The notes beneath the pieces are model-generated. The model worked only from the letters and a program-made list of their open reading frames with translations. It was not told where the DNA came from and did no database searches. From the NCBI GenBank assembly GCA_019429275.1, contig JAHYJC010000020.1:1-64000 (forward strand): a DNA stretch of 64,000 nt, given 5' to 3'. A program made the translations under genes and the position numbers. This DNA comes from Lentimicrobium sp. Its GTDB lineage: Bacteria > Bacteroidota > Bacteroidia > Bacteroidales > Lentimicrobiaceae. Shown here piece by piece: positions 28,770 through 36,080 of the stretch (positions are counted from its first letter, which is position 1; every line of letters starts with the position of its first letter).

Positions 28770-29420
28770 ATGGATAAAGGTAAAGTATTATCAAAAAATG
28801 ATTATCAGGTAATTGTAAAAAACTGCAATGCCTATGAAGGATCAGACGTTGTATTGTATTTAGAGAGCGAATATAACGACCATATTTCAGCGAATCCGAA
28901 TTTCCTAACAAGATTATCAGAGGCGCAAAACAATGCGTATAACCACCCGGATTTAAGTAATGTAATTATGACAATAGCATGGAACAAGGGCAGTGTTTCT
29001 GATCCGAGAGTTGACCTGTTAAATTTCATTGATGATTGGATAAAGTATAAACAGGTACGAAATAGCACTCAGCCGATAGGCAAAATACCTCGACAGAAAA
29101 ACGATCTTACAATGACTGAACTTGCTTTGCAAGTTTATTTGAATGATGAAGTATTGTTTGATCCAAGAGGCGATCCAGATAAAAAAGCTGATAAAGTCGC
29201 AAAAGAAAATGGATTTAAAGCAGCAACAAGCGGCCTGCAATTATACGAAAGATACAAAACAATACTTGACACCTTCAATGAATGGAGCCGATCCGATAAT
29301 GATAAAATAATGAAAAACCGGCATGATCGTATTGCTAAAGTATTGCCAATGATTAAGCCAGGTAAACACAAAGTCGAAGCAGAAAAAATATTAAAAGAGC
29401 TTTATAACAAACTGAATTAG
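28770..29420 (+). CDS. Element protein of unknown function
   Basis: This 216-residue cytoplasmic protein has no signal peptide or membrane segment and no motif I can assign. It is rich in Asn, Asp and Lys and predicted mostly helical; the C-terminal part (from about 135) has a pattern like DPDKKADKVAKENGFKAATSG and GKHKVEAEKILKELYNKLN. It lies between the integrase and the excisionase-like gene. A role in element maintenance is only a positional guess. Confidence 0.6.
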   Translation: MDKGKVLSKNDYQVIVKNCNAYEGSDVVLYLESEYNDHISANPNFLTRLSEAQNNAYNHPDLSNVIMTIAWNKGSVSDPRVDLLNFIDDWIKYKQVRNSTQPIGKIPRQKNDLTMTELALQVYLNDEVLFDPRGDPDKKADKVAKENGFKAATSGLQLYERYKTILDTFNEWSRSDNDKIMKNRHDRIAKVLPMIKPGKHKVEAEKILKELYNKLN

Positions 29421-29447
29421 AAAACATTAATAAATTTCAATAAATTC

Positions 29448-29474
29448 TGCAACCACTTGCAACCGGTTGCAACC
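29448..29474 (+). promoter_or_regulatory. Three TGCAACC repeats at 10-bp spacing
   Basis: TGCAACC occurs at 29448, 29458 and 29468, exactly one helical turn apart, and the last two overlap a perfect 16-bp palindrome TTGCAACCGGTTGCAA (29457-29472). It lies 45 bp upstream of the excisionase-like gene. It may be a repressor or Xis-type binding site. Confidence 0.5.
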
Positions 29475-29519
29475 TATTGGCCTGATTGACCTTTGCTAAA
29501 CAAATCAAATACAGCAAAG

Positions 29520-29843
29520 ATGACAGATCAGACATTTTTATTTCAGATGCCGATTGATGAATTTAAAGACTTTTTAAATTCAGCGATTGAAGAAGTGGTA
29601 AATAAAACACTTGCCGCAGTCAAACAGCCCGAACCAGAATATCTGACCATTGATCAGCTTCGGGATTACCTGCCACAAAATCCAGCAAAACAGACAGTTT
29701 ATCAGTGGGTACACTTTAAGCAGGTACCATATCACAAGCGGGGTAAATCTGTATTATTCAAACGCTCAGAAATTGATCAGTGGATCAGCGAGACAAGGCG
29801 AACCACCTCGGCCGAAGCAGAAAGGAGGGTGAACAATGGATAA
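29520..29843 (+). CDS. Excisionase-like helix-turn-helix protein
   Basis: This 107-residue protein starts at the ATG at 29520; a TTG nine codons earlier is less likely. The C-terminal half is an HTH_17-type winged domain: YLTIDQLRDYLP, QTVYQWVHFKQVPYHKRGKSVLFKRSEIDQWI. Such proteins act as recombination directionality factors or regulators on Bacteroidota elements. Its stop codon overlaps the start of the ATPase gene, and a strong Shine-Dalgarno (AAAGGAGG at 29821-29828) inside its 3' end serves that gene. Confidence 0.8.
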   Translation: MTDQTFLFQMPIDEFKDFLNSAIEEVVNKTLAAVKQPEPEYLTIDQLRDYLPQNPAKQTVYQWVHFKQVPYHKRGKSVLFKRSEIDQWISETRRTTSAEAERRVNNG

Positions 29844-31002
29844 AGAAAAAAGCCCGACCGGGGAAAGTCAGGCAGAAGCTAATACGATTGAAACACAGTA
29901 CAAAGATACTGAATTTCAGAGCGCAAAGCAAGTTAATCTGATACCGCCACCGGATTTTGATTTGAACGGTGATCCTGATGAACTTTCAAAATATGAGTAT
30001 TTGCGGATCACTGATACAACCGACATACCAGAGCCGGAACCAATATTAAAAATCAACGGAGAAATTATTGCAGCGGCCGAAGACATATTCACAATATCAG
30101 GAGCCAGCAAAAGCGGAAAATCTGCATTTGTAAGTATGTTAATTGGTGCTTCCATAAGCGATACAGGACAGATAGCTGATGGACTGGAAGGCGTGGAAGT
30201 GTTATACAATGCTGATAAAAAAGCTGTTATCCACTTCGATACAGAGCAGGCCAGGCATAAACACCAGCGGAATGTTAAAACGATCCTTAAGCGTGCTGAT
30301 TTTATCAGTTGCCCGGTATATTACCTTTCATACAATATTAGGCAGCTGGAAATTGATAAATATGCTGATATAACAACAGGTATATGCCAAGCAGCCAGCA
30401 CTAAATTTAACGGCATACACTCAATATGGATTGATGGCGGAGCCGATTATATTGCCGATGTAAATGATCCGGAGCGTTCAAATGCTGCGGTAAAATACTT
30501 TTATGACCTTTCCAGCCAATACCATACAGCCGTATTTATTATTGTACATACAAATCCGGGCAGCGACAAAGAACGTGGACACTTCGGGAGCCAATGTCAG
30601 CGCAAAAGTGGCGGTATAATCATGGTAAAATCAGAAGGCGATACTTCATTCATTGAGCCGAAAATATTACGATATGCCGGAAAAGGCGACATACCAAAGC
30701 TCACGTTCATATTTGATAAAAACAAAGGTTATCATGTAGGAGCCGGTATAAAAAATGAAGAATCAGCAGAAGCAGCCAAACTTCAAAAACGTTTAGTAAA
30801 AGCATGGGAAGTATGCCAACAAGTGTTCAGTGGCCAGCGATCCTATAAATACGGCAAAGCAGTTGATCAAATTATGAGAGTTACCGGCAAATCAATAATA
30901 CCGGCAAAGGCCATATTTACTGATATGAAAGTACATGAAATGATCCTCCAAGGTGCTGATGAAAATTGGAGAATCAATGGAAATTATTCAGCAGTGGTAT
31001 AG
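29836..31002 (+). CDS. RepA-like AAA_25 ATPase
   Basis: This 388-residue P-loop ATPase has Walker A GASKSGKS at 89-96, a Walker B-like IHSIWIDGGADYIADV and a later segment TAVFIIVHTNPGSDKERGHFGSQCQRKSGGIIMVK typical of RepA/DnaB-type hexameric helicases encoded by plasmids and integrated elements. It probably unwinds or remodels DNA at the element's replication origin. The start overlaps the HTH gene by 8 bp and has a strong AAAGGAGG ribosome-binding site, unusual in this phylum. Its 3' end runs into the iteron region. Confidence 0.8.
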   Translation: MDKEKSPTGESQAEANTIETQYKDTEFQSAKQVNLIPPPDFDLNGDPDELSKYEYLRITDTTDIPEPEPILKINGEIIAAAEDIFTISGASKSGKSAFVSMLIGASISDTGQIADGLEGVEVLYNADKKAVIHFDTEQARHKHQRNVKTILKRADFISCPVYYLSYNIRQLEIDKYADITTGICQAASTKFNGIHSIWIDGGADYIADVNDPERSNAAVKYFYDLSSQYHTAVFIIVHTNPGSDKERGHFGSQCQRKSGGIIMVKSEGDTSFIEPKILRYAGKGDIPKLTFIFDKNKGYHVGAGIKNEESAEAAKLQKRLVKAWEVCQQVFSGQRSYKYGKAVDQIMRVTGKSIIPAKAIFTDMKVHEMILQGADENWRINGNYSAVV

Positions 31003-31096
31003 GTGGTATAATACCGGTATAACTATACCTAAAGTATACCGGTATAGGTATAGTTTTATGTAGTAAAACTATACCTATACCACTATACCAATACCA
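30996..31096 (+). repeat. Iteron-like GGTATA/TATACC array with 18-bp perfect hairpin, possible origin
   Basis: Ten copies of GGTATA or its complement TATACC lie within about 100 bp, five in each orientation, overlapping the ATPase stop codon. Inside, 31041-31058 and 31064-31081 are perfect inverted repeats of 18 bp with a 5-base loop (TGTAG). It sits between the helicase-like and primase-like genes. Iteron and hairpin character are seen directly; origin function is inferred. Confidence 0.6.
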
Positions 31097-31113
31097 GTAA
31101 ACACACAAAAAAC

Positions 31114-32280
31114 ATGTTTTCATACTTCGCAAATCACAGTCAAAATAAACCGATAGGCACGATCACACTTAAGGAGCTGCATAAACAGTTAGTTAATCCT
31201 GATCGTGAACCATTTACCGCCACAGTAAACATGATACAGCGTTTGCGGGCGGCCGCTGATGAAGCAGAACAAAAGCGGATAAAAGGCGAACTGCCAGCGT
31301 TTACACCGGGTGCGATGCTGGACACAAAAGATAGTAAGGCGACACCGGAGCAGAAAAATATCAGGTTATCGGGATTTATGCAGGTTGATATTGACCTTCA
31401 GGACAACTCAAACATGGTTGATGCCGAAGCGATACGCAATAAGTTAGCGCAGGTGCCGTATATCGTACTGGCAGCGATCAGTGCTCGTGGCAAGGGCGTT
31501 TGGGGATTGGTTGCACTGGCAGAGCCTGATAAATTTATGCAGTATGTTAGCCAGGTCAATGATTATTTCAGCCAGGCAAGGGTAACACTGGACAAAAGCA
31601 AGGGTAAGAATCCGACTGAATTACGATACTTCGCACCTGATCCCGGTGCAATACTCAAACATGATTACAAGCTGATGCCATTGTTACCACCGGCACCAAC
31701 GATAAAAACAAAGCCGATTAATCACAGCCACCAGCAGGCGACCGGATCGACATTTGCAGACCTTCAGCGATGGGTAACTGATACAACAGGATTCAGCCTG
31801 ATTGATGGCCAGAAACATTATTATCTGTTTTGGTTGTCATACGCCCTTCGTAAAAATGGAGCCAGTGAACCTGATGTATATTCTGCAATTTATTCGCTGA
31901 TACCTGAAAATGAAATTCACAGTAATTGTATCAGTGGCGGTATTGCACACGCAAACAAGAAAGGCATTTACACACCACAGCAGCGTATTTCAGCCACCCA
32001 AACCGCAATGCAACACCTTACACCACAACAACCAGAAACACCGCCACAGGCCACCGTAGAGGCTGAAATATGGCATATAATTGAGCGACAATTCACCGAC
32101 AGGCTTAATCCCGTTGTATGGTTGAATCCAGGTAAAACTTCAGACGAAATATATTACGATTTAACGGTATTATCAGCCGACTGCCTTATAAATTACGGTA
32201 TTGATGTAACACCCGATGAATATTACAGGGCGTTACAATGGAGAGAAAACCAATTAAAAACCAATTTAAAGACACTATAA
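31114..32280 (+). CDS. VirE_N/BT4734-like primase-related protein
   Basis: This 388-residue protein contains an N-terminal domain like BT4734/VirE_N (about 15-190; SGFMQVDIDLQDNSN, VLAAISARGKGVWGLVAL, LRYFAPDPGA), the fold found next to primase-helicases on Bacteroidota elements. The middle part (about 205-290) is helical and PriCT-like (FWLSYALRKNGASEPDVY). No helicase motif is present, so the ATPase upstream may supply that activity. It likely takes part in priming element replication. Confidence 0.72.
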   Translation: MFSYFANHSQNKPIGTITLKELHKQLVNPDREPFTATVNMIQRLRAAADEAEQKRIKGELPAFTPGAMLDTKDSKATPEQKNIRLSGFMQVDIDLQDNSNMVDAEAIRNKLAQVPYIVLAAISARGKGVWGLVALAEPDKFMQYVSQVNDYFSQARVTLDKSKGKNPTELRYFAPDPGAILKHDYKLMPLLPPAPTIKTKPINHSHQQATGSTFADLQRWVTDTTGFSLIDGQKHYYLFWLSYALRKNGASEPDVYSAIYSLIPENEIHSNCISGGIAHANKKGIYTPQQRISATQTAMQHLTPQQPETPPQATVEAEIWHIIERQFTDRLNPVVWLNPGKTSDEIYYDLTVLSADCLINYGIDVTPDEYYRALQWRENQLKTNLKTL

Positions 32281-32328
32281 AAAGGACAAACCGGAACTGA
32301 TTTAAAAAACAAATAATTTCAAATAACT

Positions 32329-32619
32329 ATGCCAAAGAAAGGAACGGTAAACAACCCGAACGGAAGGCCAAAGGGCAGTCCGAACAAAAGCACTGATGAA
32401 CTTCGCTCCTTATTGCAAGAGTTTATTAACGCCAATATGGAAACATTACAGGCTGATTTTGACAAGTTGGAGCCAAAAGACCGGTTAAATTACATTGATC
32501 GGTTACTGAAACACGTATTGCCGGCACCACTTCATGAAGGATTGACTGATGAAAAATTCATCGTCGACATAAAACCGATAACGTGGGTACAAACAGAGCA
32601 TGACACTGATAAAGTATAA
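32329..32619 (+). CDS. Small basic protein, DUF5681-like N-terminus
   Basis: This 96-residue protein opens with MPKKGTVNNPNGRPKGSPNK, a basic, Gly/Asn/Pro-rich motif found in phage and element DUF5681-type proteins, some associated with terminase small subunits. The rest is helical. It overlaps the next frame by 20 bp. A DNA-binding or packaging-related role is possible but cannot be shown. Confidence 0.65.
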   Translation: MPKKGTVNNPNGRPKGSPNKSTDELRSLLQEFINANMETLQADFDKLEPKDRLNYIDRLLKHVLPAPLHEGLTDEKFIVDIKPITWVQTEHDTDKV

Positions 32620-32851
32620 AAGGGTGCCACTGATCAGGCGAAAAGGTATCAACACACCATGTCGAAAGTTAAGGTTTGCTGATAACGACACATGTAAAAT
32701 ACTACTTATTTACGGAAATTTTACGATTGATGAGATTGATCGTATTAACTCAGGACTTGTTAAGGTAAAAGAAGATTACTCATTTACAAGGCAAGAGATG
32801 CTGGATAAGATTGCTGCCGGGTACGATCCTGAAATATATTTTAAAATCTAA
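32600..32851 (+). CDS. Small element protein of unknown function
   Basis: This 83-residue basic protein begins with the ATG at 32600 inside the end of the previous gene. No domain is recognised. The C-terminal half (ILLIYGNFTIDEIDRINSGL, MLDKIAAGYDPEIYF) looks protein-like and the overlap pattern supports a real gene. It is the last gene before the right end. Confidence 0.5.
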   Translation: MTLIKYKRVPLIRRKGINTPCRKLRFADNDTCKILLIYGNFTIDEIDRINSGLVKVKEDYSFTRQEMLDKIAAGYDPEIYFKI

Positions 32852-32925
32852 TTGTTCAGTACGCTATTTTGATGCCGGAGGTTACTTGCCGACATTTTTT
32901 TTTAATCAAAATTAAACCGATTTAC

Positions 32926-32998
32926 TATATTTGCACCCTCAAAACGAAAGGCTCAAAACAGGCACTTTTACACGATTTGTACCCTATTTGTACCTTTG
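32926..32998 (+). promoter_or_regulatory. Outward-facing -7-like elements at right end
   Basis: TATATTTG (32926-32933) and TACCTTTG (32991-32998) match the -7 consensus and point toward ppiD. The second has TTTT 21 bp upstream (32966-32969). Sequence around the first, TATATTTGCACCC, resembles the displaced TAAATTTGCACCC at the left end. Confidence 0.4.
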
Positions 32999-33026
32999 AG
33001 GGCTTAATTATCTGATTATCAGAATG

Positions 33027-33046
33027 TGTAATTTAACACCCACTTT
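33027..33046 (+). other. attR candidate
   Basis: TGTAATTTAA followed by CACCCACTTT, matching the left end; it lies 15 bp before the ppiD start codon. Confidence 0.6.
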
Positions 33047-33061
33047 AAAAATACTAACAAA

Positions 33062-35182
33062 ATGGCATTAATTGGTGATATTCGTAAAAGATCAGGACTT
33101 CTTGTCGCTATAATCGGTATTGCACTGGCTGCTTTTATTCTTGGCGACCTGCTTTCAAACCGCAGCCCACGCCGTGGGGTTAACACTATTGGCGAAATAA
33201 ACGGGGAACCCATACTCGCAACAGTTTTCAATCAAAGGGTTGAAGAAAACATAGAAGCCCGGAAAGCAAACTCAGGCAATGAAAACCTTTCGGCCGATGA
33301 ACAATTTCAAACCAGGCAATCAACATGGGATCAGCTCGTTAACGAGACTCTTCTGATGAAACAGGTCGAAAAACTTGGCCTCACAGTTTCCAAACAGGAA
33401 CTTGATGACCAGATTCGGGGTATAAATCCTCACATGTACATTCAGCAAAGTTTCCGCGATCCCCAAACCGGAATATTCGATCCCGCCACTGTTTTGAACT
33501 TCCTTCAAAACCTCGACAATATTGATCCTCAGATGAAACAAAGATACCTGATGATTGAAAAAGCAATAAAAGAAGATCGGTTAAATACCAAATACAGTAA
33601 CCTGATTTCCAAAGCATATTACATCCCTACCGCATTTGCCAAAAGGGACCATGAAGCAAAGAATACAAAGATAAAAGCACGTTTCTATGGCGCTGCTTAC
33701 ACCAGTATTGCCGATAGTCTTATTACCCTGACCGATAAAGATTACCAGAAATTCTATAAAGAAAATAAACACAGATATCAGCAGGAAGCTTCACGTGATA
33801 TAGAATATGTTACGTTCGATATCCTTCCTTCGGCAGATGACCGCGAGAAAACAACCAATGAAGTACAGAATTTGTATGCTGAGTTTGTTGAAACGCAGAA
33901 TGTGGTTTCGTTTGTAAATACTACCTCGGATGTAAGGTACGACAGCACTTGGCTTAAAAGGGGTTCACTGCCTTATCAGCTTGATTCTGTTATGTTTAAT
34001 TCAGAGCCGGGTGTAACCTATGGGCCGTTTCTTGAAAATAATGTTTATACCATTGGCCGCCTGGTTGATGTTCAAACCCGTCCCGATTCACTCAGGGCAA
34101 GCCATATTCTGATTTCGTATGCAGGTACCAACGTAAATCCCGATACAAAACTGACCAAATTACAGGCATCAGCAAAAGCAGACAGTGTGCTGAATGTTGT
34201 TAAAAATAATGCTGCCAAATTTGATGAACTTGCTGCAACAATAAATGATGACCAAACCGCTGCAAGGTCAAATGGCGATCTTAATTGGTTTGTTGACGGT
34301 GCAATGGTTGCGCCTTTCAATGCAGCAGTGCTCAACGGAAGAGTTGGTGATATTGTAAAAGTTGAAACTCAGTTTGGCTTTCATATCATTAAGATTACAG
34401 GCAAGACCACTCCCAACCGTAAAGTACGTGTTGCTATGGTTAAACGCAGTATTGAACCCAGTTCAAGAACCATTCAGGATATTTACACACAAGCCAGTCA
34501 GTTTGCCATTGAAGCTAAAAATGCCGATGGCTTTAATAAACTGATTGAGGAAAAAGCCTATACCAAGCGCCTGGCCGAAAGGATCAGCATTGATCAGAAT
34601 AACCTCCCCGGAGTGCCACAGGCCAGAGAAATTGTAAGATGGTCGTTTAACAAGGATAATGAAATCGGAGATATTTCTCAGGTATTTGATATTGAAGGCC
34701 GCTATCTTGTAGCAATTCTTAAAGAAAAACGTGAGAAAGGCTTTGCAACCATAGATCAGCTTAAGGAATTTGTTGAACCGCTTGTAAAACGAGACAAGAA
34801 AGCAGAACAACTTATTGCTGAAATCAACAAAAACATAACTTCTTTAGCCGATCTTGATAAGGGATATCTTGCTCTTGACATGAAAGCAGACACCAGTGAA
34901 GTTTCCTTTTCAGCCGCCAATTTGCCAGGTTATGGAAGAGAAGAACAGGTTATTGGTATTTTATTTTCGATGAAACCGGGTGAAATGTCGAAACCCATCA
35001 AAGGCAACCAGGCCGTTTTTGTTGTTGTTGCCGACGAAATTATTCCAGCTCCTCCAAAAGATGACTTTACCACAGACCAAAGGTCCCTCTCAAACTCTTT
35101 CCGCTCAAGAACTCAGCGCGAATCGGTTGAAGCCTTAAAACGGAAAGCCAAAATTGAAGACAACAGGCTGATGTTTTACTAG
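33062..35182 (+). CDS. ppiD: PpiD/SurA-like peptidyl-prolyl isomerase
   Basis: This 706-residue protein has a cytoplasmic N-terminus, one membrane helix at about 12-30, a SurA_N_3-like chaperone region (about 40-230) and a parvulin rotamase domain (about 345-445; RASHILISYAG, GDLNWFVDGAMVAPFNAAV, QFGFHIIKITGK). A second, degenerate C-terminal region follows. It should help fold proteins leaving the Sec translocon at the periplasmic face. The inserted element ends 15 bp before its start codon. Confidence 0.9.
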   Translation: MALIGDIRKRSGLLVAIIGIALAAFILGDLLSNRSPRRGVNTIGEINGEPILATVFNQRVEENIEARKANSGNENLSADEQFQTRQSTWDQLVNETLLMKQVEKLGLTVSKQELDDQIRGINPHMYIQQSFRDPQTGIFDPATVLNFLQNLDNIDPQMKQRYLMIEKAIKEDRLNTKYSNLISKAYYIPTAFAKRDHEAKNTKIKARFYGAAYTSIADSLITLTDKDYQKFYKENKHRYQQEASRDIEYVTFDILPSADDREKTTNEVQNLYAEFVETQNVVSFVNTTSDVRYDSTWLKRGSLPYQLDSVMFNSEPGVTYGPFLENNVYTIGRLVDVQTRPDSLRASHILISYAGTNVNPDTKLTKLQASAKADSVLNVVKNNAAKFDELAATINDDQTAARSNGDLNWFVDGAMVAPFNAAVLNGRVGDIVKVETQFGFHIIKITGKTTPNRKVRVAMVKRSIEPSSRTIQDIYTQASQFAIEAKNADGFNKLIEEKAYTKRLAERISIDQNNLPGVPQAREIVRWSFNKDNEIGDISQVFDIEGRYLVAILKEKREKGFATIDQLKEFVEPLVKRDKKAEQLIAEINKNITSLADLDKGYLALDMKADTSEVSFSAANLPGYGREEQVIGILFSMKPGEMSKPIKGNQAVFVVVADEIIPAPPKDDFTTDQRSLSNSFRSRTQRESVEALKRKAKIEDNRLMFY

Positions 35183-35213
35183 GATATTTACTGAGTCTGT
35201 TGGACTTAACTTT

Positions 35214-35241
35214 AAAAGGGACCTCGAGGTCCCTTTTTTTT
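35214..35241 (+). terminator. Terminator after ppiD
   Basis: A perfect 24-bp palindrome (35214-35237; AAAAGGGACCTC and its complement) is followed by Ts, about 30 bp after ppiD. Confidence 0.8.
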
Positions 35242-35377
35242 ATCTAATTTTTCTACTAAATAATTGAATTCTCAGGAGTTGCTCAATCCTTACTGGAATT
35301 ATTTGATTTTTGCAGGTAACAAAACATTAACATTAAAAATAAAATATTACTACTTTTATTCTATAAAGAATTATCAG

Positions 35378-36073
35378 ATGATAAAAGAATATTTTCAGGA
35401 TCTCATTTCATTATTTTATCCGAGAATATGTCTGGCTTGCGGAAACACGCTTTACAAGAACGAGCATATGTTATGTTTTTCATGCCTTTATCATCTCCCA
35501 AAAACCAACTTTCACCAGTTTGAAGACAATGCTGTAGCCAGGCAGTTTTGGGGAAAAATAGATTTTTCTTCAGCCGCATCCTGCTATTATTTCAGCAAAG
35601 GAAGCAAAGTGCAGCACCTTGTGCATCAGCTTAAATATAAGGGCTATAAAGAAATAGGTTCCTATATCGGAGAACTTTACGGTAAGGAGTTAAAGAATTC
35701 ACCTCTATTCAACAGCATATCGGTAGTGATACCTGTACCGCTTCATCCGCGAAAGCAGGCCAAACGAGGTTATAATCAGGCTGAATGGTTTGCCATAGGA
35801 CTGGCTGAATCAATGAAAGCAGAGCTTGATACAACCACACTCATCAGGGCACATTCATCAGAAACCCAAACCCGTAAAACCCGGTTCCGTCGCTGGGAAA
35901 ATGTAAAGGAGATATTTCAGCTTACAGATCCACAGCGATTAGCCGGTAAACATATCCTTTTGGTTGACGATGTGATAACAACTGGTTCCACGCTTGAAGC
36001 CGCCGGCCATGAACTGAAGAAAACCCCGGATATCAAAATCAGTGTAGCTTCTATTGCCTGCGCTTCGCATTAG
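35378..36073 (+). CDS. comF: ComF-family amidophosphoribosyltransferase-like protein
   Basis: This 231-residue protein starts at the ATG at 35378; the earlier frame adds an AT-rich extension. A zinc-finger-like CLACGNTL...MLCFSCL pair is near the N-terminus, and the phosphoribosyltransferase motif ILLVDDVITTGSTLEAA is at about 195-210. ComF proteins act in DNA uptake or recycle nucleotides; competence is not shown for this organism. It is convergent with pyruvate kinase. Confidence 0.88.
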   Translation: MIKEYFQDLISLFYPRICLACGNTLYKNEHMLCFSCLYHLPKTNFHQFEDNAVARQFWGKIDFSSAASCYYFSKGSKVQHLVHQLKYKGYKEIGSYIGELYGKELKNSPLFNSISVVIPVPLHPRKQAKRGYNQAEWFAIGLAESMKAELDTTTLIRAHSSETQTRKTRFRRWENVKEIFQLTDPQRLAGKHILLVDDVITTGSTLEAAGHELKKTPDIKISVASIACASH

Positions 36074-36080
36074 AAATTTA

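Larger units (their letters stand above)
27397..33046 (+). mobile_element. Integrated element of about 5.65 kb with integrase, RepA-like ATPase and primase-like gene
   Basis: All seven genes run in the plus direction: integrase, unknown, excisionase-like HTH, ATPase, VirE_N/primase-like and two small proteins. A 20-bp sequence is repeated at the two ends with 17 of 20 matches. It divides a run of envelope genes between the CNNM-type gene and ppiD. No relaxase, type IV secretion, capsid, portal or large terminase gene is present, so mobility would need a helper. It resembles phage satellites and cryptic integrative elements in content. Confidence 0.75.

Noticed and set aside
30996-31096. Repeat array considered as CRISPR
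   Set aside because: Units are 6 bp in both orientations without spacers of constant length; no cas gene nearby. Iteron-like is a better description.
32929-32938. ATTTGCACCC as alternative right attachment core
   Set aside because: It also matches the left end (27402-27411) over 10 bases, but flanking similarity is poorer than the 17-of-20 match at 33027-33046, and it is explained as a promoter-like sequence. Not fully excluded.
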